64,000 nt of DNA from Stenopsyche tienmushanensis (Eukaryota > Arthropoda > Insecta > Trichoptera > Stenopsychidae). Positions 24,245 through 36,727 of the stretch are shown here, piece by piece (position 1 is the stretch's first letter; the number at the start of each line of letters is the position of its first letter). The notes beneath the pieces are model-generated. The model was not told the DNA's origin. It did not search any database and saw only the letters and a program-made list of their open reading frames with translations. The translations under genes and the position numbers were made by a program. Location: assembly GCA_008973525.1 (NCBI GenBank), contig WACJ01000324.1, positions 291,003 to 355,002 of the forward strand, written 5' to 3'.

Positions 24245-26524
24245 CATTACATCAACAGGCTGCTATGAAAAATAATACCTATTATCGACGATTATAATAA
24301 TATTGGGACATTTTGGATAGTTTTTAATGCATCCACGATAAAAGTGATGCATAAAAATGATTCTCTGCCAAAATATAATCTAAATTGAAATGCAGTATTG
24401 GAGTGTTCGGTCTGCGGACCACAAATTAAGGGAGATGATCTCTTCGGGCGCCGGCTGCATTATGTAAGGTCTGATGGCTTTTAGAAGAACAGGTTTCCCG
24501 CTGCGGATTGAGCTACCCATGAAACCGACTTTGTCGTTGTCACAAAACGTGTTGACAAAAATGACAATAACAACGGACAGTGAAAGTTTCTATACAACAT
24601 AGAAAAAATATGAGAGTACGCGTTTGAAGGCTCCGAAAGTGGCGCCGATATTATTTCGACATATTGTGTCTTTGTATGCATATTGAATCAATTCAACTCA
24701 AACAGAATAATTACGCAATTATGATGATATAACAAAAATAATAAATAAAATGATCCCGGTAATGCAGATGAAGAATCGGCGTGATGCATGCATACTATAG
24801 AATTCAACTCGGTGATTAGGTCGTAAAGGCGGAGAGTCGAGCATAAAAGGACAAAAGTTCACCGTGTACTTTCATGAAGGACTCTTATGAATAGTCGAGG
24901 AGTATCTGCATAAATAAAGGGGGTTGAAGATAATATGTTTTGGAAGCACAGAAGAAGAAGGCATAAAAGGACCGACACTTATTGTGTGAATTGTACGCGT
25001 CGGAAGCTCCGCCTCTCGCGCCAAGCCCCTCCTACAATTAGTACAAGAAGAGGTAGCCTCTGCATTAAGTAGTACATTCAATACTGATACTAATCAATTA
25101 CTTAACTATATAAACTAATAATATTAAATTCTAACTAGAAAATAATTTATTTTATTGTTATAAATACATCCTTCAATATTATATGATTTTAAATTACAGT
25201 ACAGTAAATGTATTACCATATGTTAAAGCACCGCCCTAAAGCTTCAATTAAATGTATAATCCGATTTGCACATCGGTTAATCCTTCAATGCATAATCATC
25301 GGATATATACACAATCTTAAGATTTATCATTAAATTTCATCCCATTCTAATAAAATATTAATAAGTATTATCCGTTGCATATTGCAAATTATTGCATGCG
25401 AAGAAATTTATGATTAACATGTCGAAGACCCAAAAAAACCATTAATTCACGTCGATGGTTTGTTTCCATCCCGATCGACATCTGGTCCTCGAATTCCGCA
25501 GCATTGTACGATAACATCGTACATTCAGGTTTAACAATGGATCAATAAAAAGTAATTCGATACTCTAATCAGAGCGCCGCAAATGCATGTACTCCCTCGT
25601 CGTACTCGGTACGTATCCCCGGCTAATTCCGCAAATGCCAATTTGAGCGATAAAATTCGAGTTTTTACCAAAATGGACGCAAGACCCGAAGGAGTGTGCT
25701 CCCAAAATGAAACAATGTCAAGGAAATGCTTCCATGCGTTTAAGGTATTATTCGGGACACATTGATTAATGAACGATTGGCAAATATGCCGCCATCGCAG
25801 AATATTTCCGATCTTGTACGAACAGTGAAATTTTAAGAATCTCCGATAAATAAGCTCAAAAAGGTCATCGCAATCGGGAATAAAACTCAACTATGTTGAC
25901 ATTCCTTGTATACAAAGACGATGGATAAGACTAACGTATTTTTCCCAGATCTTACATTATTACAAATTATACACGAACATGGTGATATTTAAGTTCTTAT
26001 ATCCCATGAATGCTTCATGATATGATAATATACAGATTTATATTTGGATGATAGAAAATTTAATGACATTTGACATCGACATCTACACGTATAAATATAC
26101 AAAATACGCTGTCGGTAATGTAGATTTCTAATATTTTAAATATTCATCCTAGATGCAACCAACAAATCAAGCAAATATTGTTTTAAATACTTTGCTAAAT
26201 CCAAGAAATTTGGGAGATATGTCCAATATATATTGGGAATATGTTTGACAAAAAGTTGAACCTCTGCAAACGCTATGCTCAAATTTAAGCACATTATTAA
26301 AATTGCAATAACTTTTGCGTGCATACAATAAACTATACAAAACATACAATATTCTGAAACTTTAATGACAGTCCACACTAAATATTTATGGCTGTAAAAG
26401 ATGTGGTGATAAAATTACAATTGCGATAAAATGTCGATGATGCATTTATTGCGTCAGTCTTTAATTTTGGATCAATATGTGGTTTATATAAGGATAATTT
26501 GGAATGCAATATAAAAAAAGGTTA
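24245..26524. other. unique islands, no recognised gene
   Basis: The 24.4-25.1 kb part is CpG-richer and contains GCATAAAAGGAC at 24841 and again at 24961, exactly 120 bp apart. A 119-codon minus-strand frame (25890 to 25531) covers a second richer patch. It has four cysteines near its C-terminal half but no domain I recognise, and a 60-codon plus-strand frame overlaps it. The remainder is AT-rich. Confidence 0.4.
25531..25890 (-). CDS. hypothetical 119-codon open frame, probably not a gene
   Basis: One of the longer open frames outside repeats (MSFIPDCDDLFELIYRRFLK...). I recognise no domain, signal peptide or membrane segment. It has no neighbouring exon with matching splice sites that I could see, and a plus-strand frame overlaps it. 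In CpG-richer patches such lengths arise by chance. Listed only so it can be tested against transcripts. Confidence 0.1.
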   Translation of the reverse strand: MSFIPDCDDLFELIYRRFLKFHCSYKIGNILRWRHICQSFINQCVPNNTLNAWKHFLDIVSFWEHTPSGLASILVKTRILSLKLAFAELAGDTYRVRRGSTCICGALIRVSNYFLLIHC

Positions 26525-26565
26525 ACTCTTATTTTAAAGGTACGAATTCAAATCCAGATTATGGA
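26525..26565 (+). repeat. SINE-2 fragment (tRNA-like part)
   Basis: CTCTTATTTTAAAGG, ACGAATTCAAATCCAGATT aligns with the tRNA-like head of SINE-2 (minus strand at 39816-40320), covering the B-box region. Short and diverged. Confidence 0.6.
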
Positions 26566-26582
26566 TTTGTTTAAACATTGTA

Positions 26583-27105
26583 TTAACCCTTTGCGGACGT
26601 ATTAAATTTGGACATGAACGTCGTAATGGTCGGAGTTAATTTCAATTGAAAGAGCACTGATACATAACATGCAAGATTATGAAGGATAAACAAGATCTAT
26701 CAATTATTTATTGACATTAGATGTATGTTTAGATCAGCGGTTCTTAAGCTGGAGTCCGAGGATTCCTGGGGGTCGCAAAGCCATTACAGGGGGTCCGCGA
26801 AAATATAAAAAAACATTTATCTATACTTGAACAATATATTTTCATGGAATTATTTACAGAAAACATTGTAAGAAAATCTATTTTGATCAAGAAATGTTTG
26901 TTTGAAAAATTAAGTCAAAAGGGTTGGGATAGGGTCCGCCAAAAAAAAATTGAAGGGGTTCGCTAAAGAAATTTTGCTCAAGAAAGGGTCCGCCGACTAC
27001 GACTAAGTTTAAGAACCGCTGGTTTAGATTATTTTGCCATTTTGGAGTATTATTTTGGAATATCCTAAAAAGCGAGAATGCCTAATTTACATGAACAGAG
27101 TAAAG
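26583..27105 (+). mobile_element. piggyBac-like family B, copy 2 with nested hAT MITE
   Basis: Starts TTAACCCTTTGCGGACG (TTAA at 26583-26586) and aligns with 12290-12905 on both sides of a nested hAT MITE. The right boundary is uncertain; repeat R4 follows directly. No coding capacity. Confidence 0.75.
26735..27021. mobile_element. hAT MITE with 8-bp target duplication
   Basis: 287 bp with termini CAGCGGTTCTTAAGCT and AGTTTAAGAACCGCTG, flanked by perfect 8 bp duplications GTTTAGAT (26727-26734 and 27022-27029). Terminal CAG...CTG and an 8 bp target site are diagnostic of hAT. The body holds several GGGTCCGC-type repeats. Related remnants lie at about 12450-12720, 34255-34375 and 43163-43177. 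Confidence 0.92.
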
Positions 27106-27107
27106 AT

Positions 27108-27320
27108 TCGTATTCATAAGAACTGCCCTAAATTTCGTAATAATAGAAATGACTTCAACATCTAGCCAAATTAATGATGCAATTTAAGCATTTTAAAATA
27201 TGAACTCAAATATCGATAGAACTTCAAAGGCTAGCCGCCTTATTCAGCAAGAACTTGTCTGTTATTAAGATATATATTATATAATGAGAAGAAACAACTA
27301 ACCGTCCGAACAAAGTTGAA
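27108..27320 (-). repeat. dispersed repeat R4, inverse copy
   Basis: Inverse copy of 23254-23436. An internal stretch of about 35 bp (TTAAAATATGAACTCAAAT region) differs in length between copies. Confidence 0.75.
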
Positions 27321-28375
27321 TGCGGATACTTGATGTCATTAAATTAAATCAAAAAATGATAAATATTGCTCATTTATATCAATGATTCATGCACGATGGT
27401 ATTCAACTGAAATGTATCGCTATTTAGTTCTTACACCACTATGAGAATATTTGCTAAAACACGATAATGAAGAGCCAATCGCAAGTATTGTCATATTGCA
27501 TAGTATCAATGGTAAAAGGATCCTGTACATAAATAATATGAAAAATACATAAATTACAATATTCTGATATTCTGACTTTCGTTACGATCCCTGCCTGCAG
27601 AATTTACGTACACATTCGAGATCAAATCATCGCTGTAATGTTTCCCGTTTTTCTACAAGTTTATTCAAATATCCTCGATATGTAATCCTGAACATTTATA
27701 CAGCACGAGGCTGTCAACAAAAGCAATTTGTTTCCGGAAAAAACGAATATTTATGGCTGTAAAGCAGTTTAAAGGTTAAAGGACGCGATTACATGTCATA
27801 CGCTTATTTACGACGACATAGCAATAATGTGTTGAGAAAAAATCCCATCATTTGCATACATTTTTTTTGTAATGCTGGAATTTCTTAATAAAAATGGAAT
27901 TTTATTATTTGCTCGCGTCGTATATTCGAGAGTGTCGGAAAAGTGCAAACGGCATGTATCCAAAATAATTATACATTCGCAACGACGCCTCGACTTTATT
28001 AAGAATTAATGTCCGGAAAAGTTATTTCACGGATGAGGGCGTCGCGACGCCGTTAAATATGATGCGTGTGTCCTGCAGGGGCATTGCATAAATGCATCAA
28101 GGATCACAAGTGGAACTGATTGATTGAATAAAGAGGATATAATTCGAAATTGGATTTAAATTCAAAATTTGTTCTATTCAAATATATATATAAATACTTA
28201 TTTTCCAATGTGTCATATCCATTATTAGATGTAAGTGATCTTCATTGGATCCTTTTGTAAGGAAAGGCTTTTTAATGTTGTGGTTTCCAAATAAATTGTC
28301 AAGTTGGGATATAGTTACTTATAGACGATTTTGCATGACTTTATTTATTGATTTTTAACTTTGATTTTTTTTTTA
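27321..28375. other. no gene recognised; CpG-rich patch
   Basis: A CpG-rich patch at 27.9-28.1 kb contains the perfect palindrome GGCGTCGCGACGCC (28038-28051). An 18-mer AATATTTATGGCTGTAAA at 27746-27763 also occurs at 26381-26398. No coding signal was seen. Confidence 0.4.
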
Positions 28376-28445
28376 TAATTTGGATATGAGCTCCAACTTC
28401 TATAGTAAGAGTTCAACATATAAACAATTACACCAACACTTGGTT
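28376..28445 (-). repeat. SINE-2 fragment, head region
   Basis: TAATTTGGATATGAGCTCC...ACACCAACACTTGGT aligns with the diverged head of SINE-2 at 40247-40314, same orientation (minus). Confidence 0.6.
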
Positions 28446-29509
28446 ATATAAAATATAAGGGCATCAAAATCACACCCCAAAAATCTATTAATCATCCATA
28501 ATTTGATTGTCACCCTCCAGCGTACAGATTAAGTTATATCCCCATAACACAGCGCCAGCAAAATAAGAAAATATTCAATGGCTTAATATACGTATTATAC
28601 TATCATTTTATATTAATATTCAATGAAATTTCGAACAGCTTCGGAAAAATTCAACGCTCGGATATAAATACGGCCCGCAAACTAACGATGAGAAATGGAA
28701 ACGGTTCGCTTAATTATAGAACTATTTTAGTGGAATTCGTTTTATGGTTGTAATTAAAAGTTGATCCAATGGTTAGAGCTAACAAAACGAGACCATTAAA
28801 AGCGAAGCAGGGTTCGCAGAAGAGACTTGCATGTAATTCAGTCCATTACGTGACTCGGTATGCATAAATCTCTCAGTGTGGGCACTGGACCCGCGGCATT
28901 CGCTAAAATGGACTCATTTAGGGTGGAAGACAGGGATGGAGAAAGATGCTTATGGAGCGAATTGAATTTCAATTATTTATTTATGTATGGGTAAGGCGAC
29001 CGATATGGGGTAGCAAATTGAATTTTGGCACTCAAAATGTGATACATTTTTGGAAATAAAACACAATAATAGAGATATTATCAAGATGGCAATCTATTGT
29101 ATATAATACGATTGTATTCCTATTATTTCTCGACTTACGATTGAGATTGGTTTGGTATACATCTGACGTAAGTCAAGTAATTCGTATGTCGAATTTCATT
29201 TTAAAAAAAAAACAAAGAATAACAACAAAAAGATCAGCAGATACAACATTTTTGCTTTTGACATTTGCAAAATAAATTGCACTACTCATACATCACAAAC
29301 ATTTTCGGAGATTTCCTATCATATGTATTAATTTTTAGATAAACCCCGGTAAATATTCATTTAGTGCATTTAGAATGCCATTGTTTATATACGCGAAAAT
29401 AGAATATTTCGCGTAAAAAGGTGTTTAAAATTAAACACTGAAAAATTAATAATTGTTATAAAAAAATCAAGACGTGGCATTATTATTTATGATGATGTAA
29501 TGTGTATAG
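28446..29509. other. no gene recognised
   Basis: Unique sequence with a moderately CpG-rich part at 28.6-29.0 kb containing several TAATT-type cores. Nothing codes recognisably. Confidence 0.4.
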
Positions 29510-30132
29510 TCATTATCATCATAGTGCAGCCACAAACAGTCCACTGCAGGACTATGGGCCTCTTCAATATCCATTCACAGGAAGGGGTTACATCCATCTC
29601 GTCTGTATCATACATTCACTTCTTTATTCGCTCATCCAACTGGTCTCCTGGATGAACGTATTGACGAAAGTTTTCTCGATGGTGTGTGGCAGTGTGGTAG
29701 GTTTGTAAAGACTGAGTAGTTTTCTTCTGAAGACAGTGGAAAACTACTCTAGATTAAATTTTTGATTCTACTGGAAAGAGCTTTCTGGAATGCAAAGAGT
29801 CCAGTATCCCTTTTCCTCGTAAGGGCGTTGCCGGGCTAGGGTGAAGACTCCTACACCAACTGAGGGTGTCTCCCCGTCCACGTGCAACTTATCCGAGCGA
29901 ATTCGAGACTGAGTGTTTTTGCTATTTCAGGTTGACCCTCTCAGTTTGCCGATTTCAAAACAATATAGAAGGCAACGGAGGACAATGCTGTTAACGTTGC
30001 AAAATGTTCCTGAATCTTCTTGACTCCGAACCGGTAAGGTTCATCATGCTCCATATTGTTGGATAGTGTCGACTTTGTAAGAGATAGCGAGTAACAAGCA
30101 AGCCATGATTTGTAAAAGTAGCAATGAATAGT
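29510..30132 (-). repeat. NL-1 retroelement, near full length
   Basis: Minus-strand copy of about 620 bp. It begins at the shared 5' end near 30132 and runs to the CTGCAGTGGACTGTTTGTGG segment and the ATGATGATA tail at about 29511-29522. No long open frame is present, so it is non-autonomous. The tail suggests mobilisation by a non-LTR partner that recognises this 3' end. Confidence 0.85.
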
Positions 30133-33100
30133 AAATAAACTGAGTATCAGATTGATGTTAAATGAGTATTTCAGTATTTAATCTGCATGTAAATATATTC
30201 TGATATTAGCACTTGTAGAAATTTGTATTAGTCAAAAACAAAAATAATGATGTTTTGTTCAATGAATTTTGAATTAGTATAGTTCTATTGTATTCTTCGT
30301 CTGATAGTACTATTTTGCATTAGCAATAAATATATAACATGTGTTTGTACTCCAATAAGGTCAATTATTTATTCATTGAAAGTAAATAATTCATGGGAAT
30401 TCATTCTATTCAATATACGTGTAACAGTATTGAGATTAAATTTGTTAATGGAAATGTGGTTGGTGACCATATACAGTATCAAAATGTAAGATTTTGGATA
30501 TTTATCAAATAAGACCATAAAAATATCAAATTTAGAATTTTGGGATATTTCAAAAGTGTAAAAATATAGATAAACATTACAATGGTATTATGTGGAGATT
30601 GTAAAACTAGATTATAAAACAAGATTGTATCACAACAACAACAAAAAAAAACAATACGTGTCTAAAAGTACACGCATATTAAACTTTTGTCATATGTTAG
30701 AATGTTAATGTATTCGTAGAAGGATGTCTTGTTTCACATGTAAAACAAGTAAAGAGTCGTAATAAAAATAGAAGTTGATGACTCTATTTTTATTCGTGGT
30801 ATTCGATGTTGCAGCTAGGAATTCATAGCTTTCAACTGGTATCTATCAATATTCGTATTGGATTGGATTGAAAAAATATTATAATAATACGCAAGTTTGA
30901 GAACGCACGGTAAAAATCAATGCTATTCCATTTGTAAAAATTAAGAGTAAAAAAATAATTCATACTTGTATTAGTAATATGGATTGCGTGACCAGGTATA
31001 CTTCGAGGAGGCATTAACAGATAATATTCGAATAAACAACCATACTTAATATTATATTTAAAGTCCCCTTAGTATATAAACAATAAACATAAATTAAAGC
31101 CAGTACGATAATGTTGCGCCCAAGTTATACATTCACCTTAAAGGGTTAAAAGCGAACACGGCTTTCGCAACATTCACACGGAAAAAATACCATAATGAAG
31201 CGATTAATTAATGCCTCAAGTTCCTGATTGGCAGCACAAAGTTTCCAAGGCGCCATCGCGTTAATTAGAGCCTTGGAACTGTGTCAATAGAGTGCCAAAT
31301 ATGGCACGAAGGATTCATCAAACACCGACTGACGTCTGCGTATGACAGACAAAAAAAAGTCGGACCGAGATCTGAAGAAGTATGATGGGCGGAATGTCGA
31401 ATTTGTATCCTTGGATGGGGATCAATTACTTTTTAAATTCTTAACAAGGATCTTAACTACAATATGAATAGTTGCCATTGAGCCCTTCAGATTGGTAAAT
31501 TTTTAACGCGGTTTTTATTCCGCGTATCGTTTGAGGTTTTAGAAGCGCTAATCGAATAGACGATCGAGAATTCGGAAAGGACACGAGACCTTCGGAGGAT
31601 CGTCCAGGGCGAAAAAAGTTCGTCGCGAATAAATTCTTCGCCATCACCAAAGGTAGCAAAGTTTCGGCATATAATATTTTAACTCGGCTCGTTTTCGCAA
31701 AAAACACGGTATGCGATGGCGAAATTCGAAACGATTATTTTTATTTCTTTATTCTGTATCTTTCGCGCGGACGAAGAGGAGACAAAGGGCTGGGTGTTAA
31801 TAAAATTAAAATAAATGTTTATATGTATATGGAGAACTGGTTTGGTTGAAAATCGCCTTTATTCCGAGTCCAACTTGCAGTTTTTGTTCATTCCGATCAA
31901 AATTCATGAAGAATTTTCGCAAAACGATCAAAACCGAATTCTTTTTGAAGTATTAAAATCGCTGCGGAGCAAGTAGGAAGTACAAATATTTTTATTTCTT
32001 ACTCAGCAAAAGCGCAAAGAAGCGCTGTGTCTTAAATTACGAGGACGTTTAACTATGTCGTTTGTATCGGCAATGTTCGCGATGAATGCTCGTGTAACTA
32101 TGGAATGACTGATAAATCTTAACGTTTCCATTGGAATCAAATTATTATTTGAGCAAGGATCAAATATAAATGCATTTCACTTATACGCAATTACGTAAGA
32201 AATATTACGGAATAGTCAATAGCCAATGGATAAGGAGCGAGACTATGAGTTATAAAGGTACGCTTTTAGAGGAAGGTATAAATTCTGTTTTAACGATATT
32301 TATATCAGATTTATCAATAAATTACAATTTGTAGCAGATAGGATGTTTATTTTTAAATGGAAGTTAACGCCAATAAAATCTATATTTGGATAAAACGTGA
32401 AAGTAATGAAAAATTATAAAATACAGAACCTCATTCGCAACAAGTGCCTTCAAAGAGCTTTAAAACGACGAATTTGTATAATCAAATTGATATATGTATT
32501 TTTTGTCTTTTTTAAATATGAAAACCATTCCATTTTTAGTTGAAAGTAGCAGATTATTAATGGTGTTATTTGTAACAGTTTTGATTGATTTTAATAGTCC
32601 CATACACTTAATATCAAAGCAAATTTATTTTCCTTCAAATGTGGATTTTAAAGGTCGATAAAGCAATTATAACTCGTAATATTAGAAAAAAATGTGGGTT
32701 GAAACGAAGAGATGATATTTTTCTACTTATGCGAAACTACATAAGAGCTTTAAACACTTCAAATTTATCACAAAATAAACACAGATTTCTTCTAAAAACT
32801 TTCAACGTGATTCAGATTCCGTACATTTTCTTATATATTTCACAACATGATTGTCAATCAGTAATGAAAATGCGGTATTTACTATACATTTTATAAAACT
32901 CTTTTAGGCATGTCCTATGGAACTTTTATCAATAATAATTTTAGAATCAATCAGCAGCCTAATTTTCTTCTTGCATTTAAAATATTTTCATCTTTATTAT
33001 CAATGAATGATGAAAAAATTTCATATTCGCTGATGATTTAATCAATTACATTTATAACTAAGTGTTAATAATATCATAAAATCTTTAAGCTGCCAAATGA

Positions 33101-34022
33101 TAATCCATGGTGGATATAGGTTAATTATATTGATTGGTTGGTTAAGTAATTTTAACAAAACTATAGAATCAAAATTAGATAATTGTGTATTTGCTACAAC
33201 TTTTATTTGTGACTAAGCTTAATATTTGATTACATATCAATTCCATAACTGATTCATATGAAGAGATGCTGAATGCGTATTTGTCTCTATTTATGAACAT
33301 TAAACATTATAGGTGAAAGGAATTACTGTAGTTATCAAAGATAAATGTCATAAAATAGATTTAAAAACGATCAAACATACACAAACGAGCATAATAAAAT
33401 TAGAAATAGCCTACGATTAGGATATTTCCACATAAAGGTATAAAAATATTTTAATTGTAACTACCAGAAATATCAGATTATTGTATTTATTCTATGTGGT
33501 CATTATAATTCAAATTTATTTTAGAAATCTAAAATTTAGATCATTGGTTTCGAAAATAGGTTTAATAGATCTCCAAGAGTCTTTACGACTACAGATGGGA
33601 TCTGTGAATATTTAAAATTAATTTTGGCAGTGCGTGGACAGCGTTGGGGTGTCTATGAATCAGCAAATTCAAAAGTAATGCCTTAAATGAGAGATTATTG
33701 GTTCAAATGTGTTTGGAAAATGGTGATGATTATAGTCATTTTCAAAATAATACGGAAAGTCGTTAGTTACTTTTGCATGTTTAGATCAATTTTATGGAAA
33801 CCAATTTGAAATTTGATCAAATCTGCGCATGTTGCAATTTTTTTTCTATAGAAAAAAAACTTGGAGAGAGACCAATATATTAAATTTTCAAATGGATGAA
33901 GATTTGCTTGCTTTTTATCAACACTTAACTTCAGCCAAAATTTGAAAACATTCTTCATTTAGTCATCCCCAATTGAGCGCTGGATCCTCTTGCAAATAAA
34001 CCCAGATGAATCCATACAAATA
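30133..34022. other. no gene recognised; unique island at 31.1-31.8 kb
   Basis: AT-rich apart from 31.1-31.8 kb, which is CpG-richer and holds an 84-codon minus-strand frame (31707 to 31453) without recognisable features. No repeat was identified in this stretch. Confidence 0.4.
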
Positions 34023-34060
34023 CAGTAGAACCCCGATTAACCAATTGGTTAAGCTAGCTC
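34023..34060 (+). repeat. possible pogo/Tigger terminal repeat
   Basis: CAGTAGAACCCCGATTAACC resembles the CAGTNGAACCYCG-type terminal repeat of pogo/Tigger elements as I remember it. No partner end or transposase was found. Confidence 0.35.
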
Positions 34061-34254
34061 TTCTTTTAGAAGCTGCCAAATCACAATTACTCTTAAGATA
34101 TATAAGTTGTCTTGAATTACACTCTTCTTGGTTTTCAAGCTATTTAATGGTGTATCTAATCACTGAAAAGCTTCAGAATGTGTAGGACCAAGAATGTGTA
34201 GGATCATTGGAAATAAATAATATGGTTTTGTATTTTAAAATTATAGTTATACTT

Positions 34255-34375
34255 TCGCTTGTGGGTTCATGGTCAAGTTTTTTGCTAAAAAGGGTTCATG
34301 ATCAACATTTGGCAATCAGAAGGGGTTCATAGGCAAAGTAAGTTTAAGAACTACTAATATAGATTAACGCATTAT
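34255..34375. repeat. decayed relative of the CAGCGGTTCTTAA hAT MITE
   Basis: Repeated GGGTTCATGGTCAA-type units lead into AAGTTTAAGAACTACTAA, resembling the right end of the hAT MITE at 26735-27021. The left end is not clear. Confidence 0.45.
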
Positions 34376-35815
34376 GGGATCGGATGGAAAAAACAAACCT
34401 ACCATCAAAATTACTGCTAATAATATTTATGAAAGTAGGAGTTGTTTTCAAACAATAATAATGAATTAAAAAAAAAAACGTTTACACATGACATGCATAT
34501 GCAAAACTAATCAAAATATTTCAGTACAGAAAAATTCATAAAAAAGTAATAAGCTTATTATAAATGTAAACGATAATGATTCAAAAATGGAACGAATGGG
34601 CATTAGAAAATAACAGCAAAATACTGCAACTTGTGAGACTTTTATATCAAATATTGAAGGAAAATTCAGCTTATGAAACATGATAAGAATTTCAACAACT
34701 TTAATAATATGCAGATTTATCACACGCATGCATAATTTCTAAGAAATAACCAATAAAACGGTTTACATAAGTGGTCTTAATCTTGATCCAGTAAATTTTG
34801 TATTGCACATTACGTATGTGATACATAAAGAACATTACACAGAAATTATATGAAAATGGTGTATGAGAAAAACGGATTGCGTATGTAGGCATATTGCGTG
34901 ATATAGTTCGGAGAATTGAATTTGTTCTCGTTAGCATTAATACTAATATCGGTTACGTAAGTCTATTAATATGGTTCGGATGTTTTATAACTAGATCATA
35001 TTACACTTAATGAATTGAGTATTTATCTTGGGGCAGCATTCGGAACAAGGCTTTTCGTACGTGGGCAGAGTTTGATTTGGACTTTTTATAGTGAGGAGAA
35101 GAACAAAGGATGTCCGAAACCTCTATAAATCAAAGAAGGCAAAAGGCTTTACCGAAAGGCTGCGATGCTGTGACGCGCGTTACATGCGTCAGTGCGGCGC
35201 TGGTGATGGACATGATTTATAGCATTTATCCGAGCACTTGTACTGAATATGAAGATAATGCCGACGAGCCCGGACATGGACACGGACACGGCCCGGCCTC
35301 AATCGATACATAAATATGCAATTAATAATTACAATAAGGCTGCATGTGGACAAGCAGCCTAGACCAACCCTGCATAGGATGAGTATGCAGCTCGCGTATC
35401 ATGGATGATGGAAGGGCGAGCGGAAAACCGACATAATCATTGAGCAGGAGAAATAATGAAAATTTAATCGAAGTATACATAAAATGGCCGTACGGAACAG
35501 GTTCCGCTCATTTTGATCATGTTTACTTGATCTAAAAATCGTTAAAATTACTGGTTGAGTGACGAACATGAATTTTAAATACTAAGGACTAGATCCCTAT
35601 CTTCGTATCGTGCAATAAATGTCATTGAACGTAGGTGCTTTTCATACGTGATTTTCTTGAAGATACAGAATTTTTATGCGATGGTTTTCCATTTATTTTG
35701 ATATATAATTAAATTAGAATAAAATTATTGGAGTTGCAATAATTTCATGACTTATAAACTACAATATAAACTTTGTTGCAAATCAGTCATTCATAGAATA
35801 TCCCATAAGTGTTTA
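34376..35815. other. no gene recognised
   Basis: AT-rich to about 35.0 kb, then a CpG-richer patch to 35.5 kb. The 67-codon plus-strand frame at 35110-35313 has a GHGHGP tract near its end but no recognised domain. An imperfect GGACATGGACACGGACACGG repeat lies at 35272-35291. Confidence 0.4.
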
Positions 35816-35880
35816 AGAACCTGGATCGAGACAATCTATCAGTAACTTAAATTTATTCAAACGGTGAGAAAACTACACAT
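35816..35880 (-). repeat. SINE-2 fragment, body region
   Basis: ACCTGGATCGAGACAATC...ACGGTGAGAAAA aligns with 40168-40240 of SINE-2 in the same orientation, but lacks its perfect palindrome. Confidence 0.5.
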
Positions 35881-36337
35881 GATCAAATATTAAATACAAT
35901 ACTTTTATAATACATAAATCAATAGTTATTCCGCGATTGATTCAATATGTAGATTTGCGTTTATATCCAAATACTATTGCTTCTTCATTGCATCTATATT
36001 TAAATGAAAACGTTTATAATATTAAGTTGTCCCATAAGTTTCTTTCGCAAATGAACACAGACCTAATCATAGCTATAGTTGAAGAAAACCCGCGATATAC
36101 TGTTCGCGAAATAGCTAACAAATTAGAAATTCCATGTATATCCGTCCATAATCATCTGACAACATTTGGCTACATCAATCGTTCAGATGTGTGGCTTCCT
36201 CATGAACTGACTTACTCAAATAAACTTCAGCGTATTTCAACATACAATGTTCTTCTCCAACGACATAATAGCCAACCTTTTTTGAAGAGACTTGTCACTG
36301 GAGATGAAAGTTGGATACTATATGAGAATATCCAACG

Positions 36338-36727
36338 CAGTGGCGTAGCTAGGTAACCAAGGGCCCTGGGGCAAATTAAAAAATGGGGCCCCACTGCTAT
36401 GTAAACTGATTAGGTTTTATCAAATAAAAATATGAAATATACAAATACTTTAAAAATGCTAAGCTACTTAAGCTCTTTTTTGTGATTGACAACACTGCCA
36501 ACCTACAGAAAGAATTTAGGGGAATCTCCTAGGCATAACTTATGAATTTCTCTCAACTGAGTTGTCATGATTAAAGTGGGGTTGCAACCTGTCAAATTTA
36601 TTTTGAAAATGGGAGAAATTTCCAAAAGTTCAGTTCGATCGAGATTTCTGGTAATGATTCGAGGCCCCCCTGAGCTTGAGGGCCCCGGGGCACTGCCCCG
36701 CCTAGCCCCTTAGTAGCTACGCCACTG
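36338..36727. mobile_element. hAT MITE nested in mariner relic 2
   Basis: 390 bp with termini CAGTGGCGTAGCTAGG and the complement (...TAGCTACGCCACTG), flanked by perfect 8 bp duplications ATCCAACG (36330-36337 and 36728-36735). Removing one duplication restores continuity of the host transposase frame. The ends are GC-rich (GGGGCCCC, GGGCCCCGGGG); the interior has no coding capacity. Confidence 0.95.
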
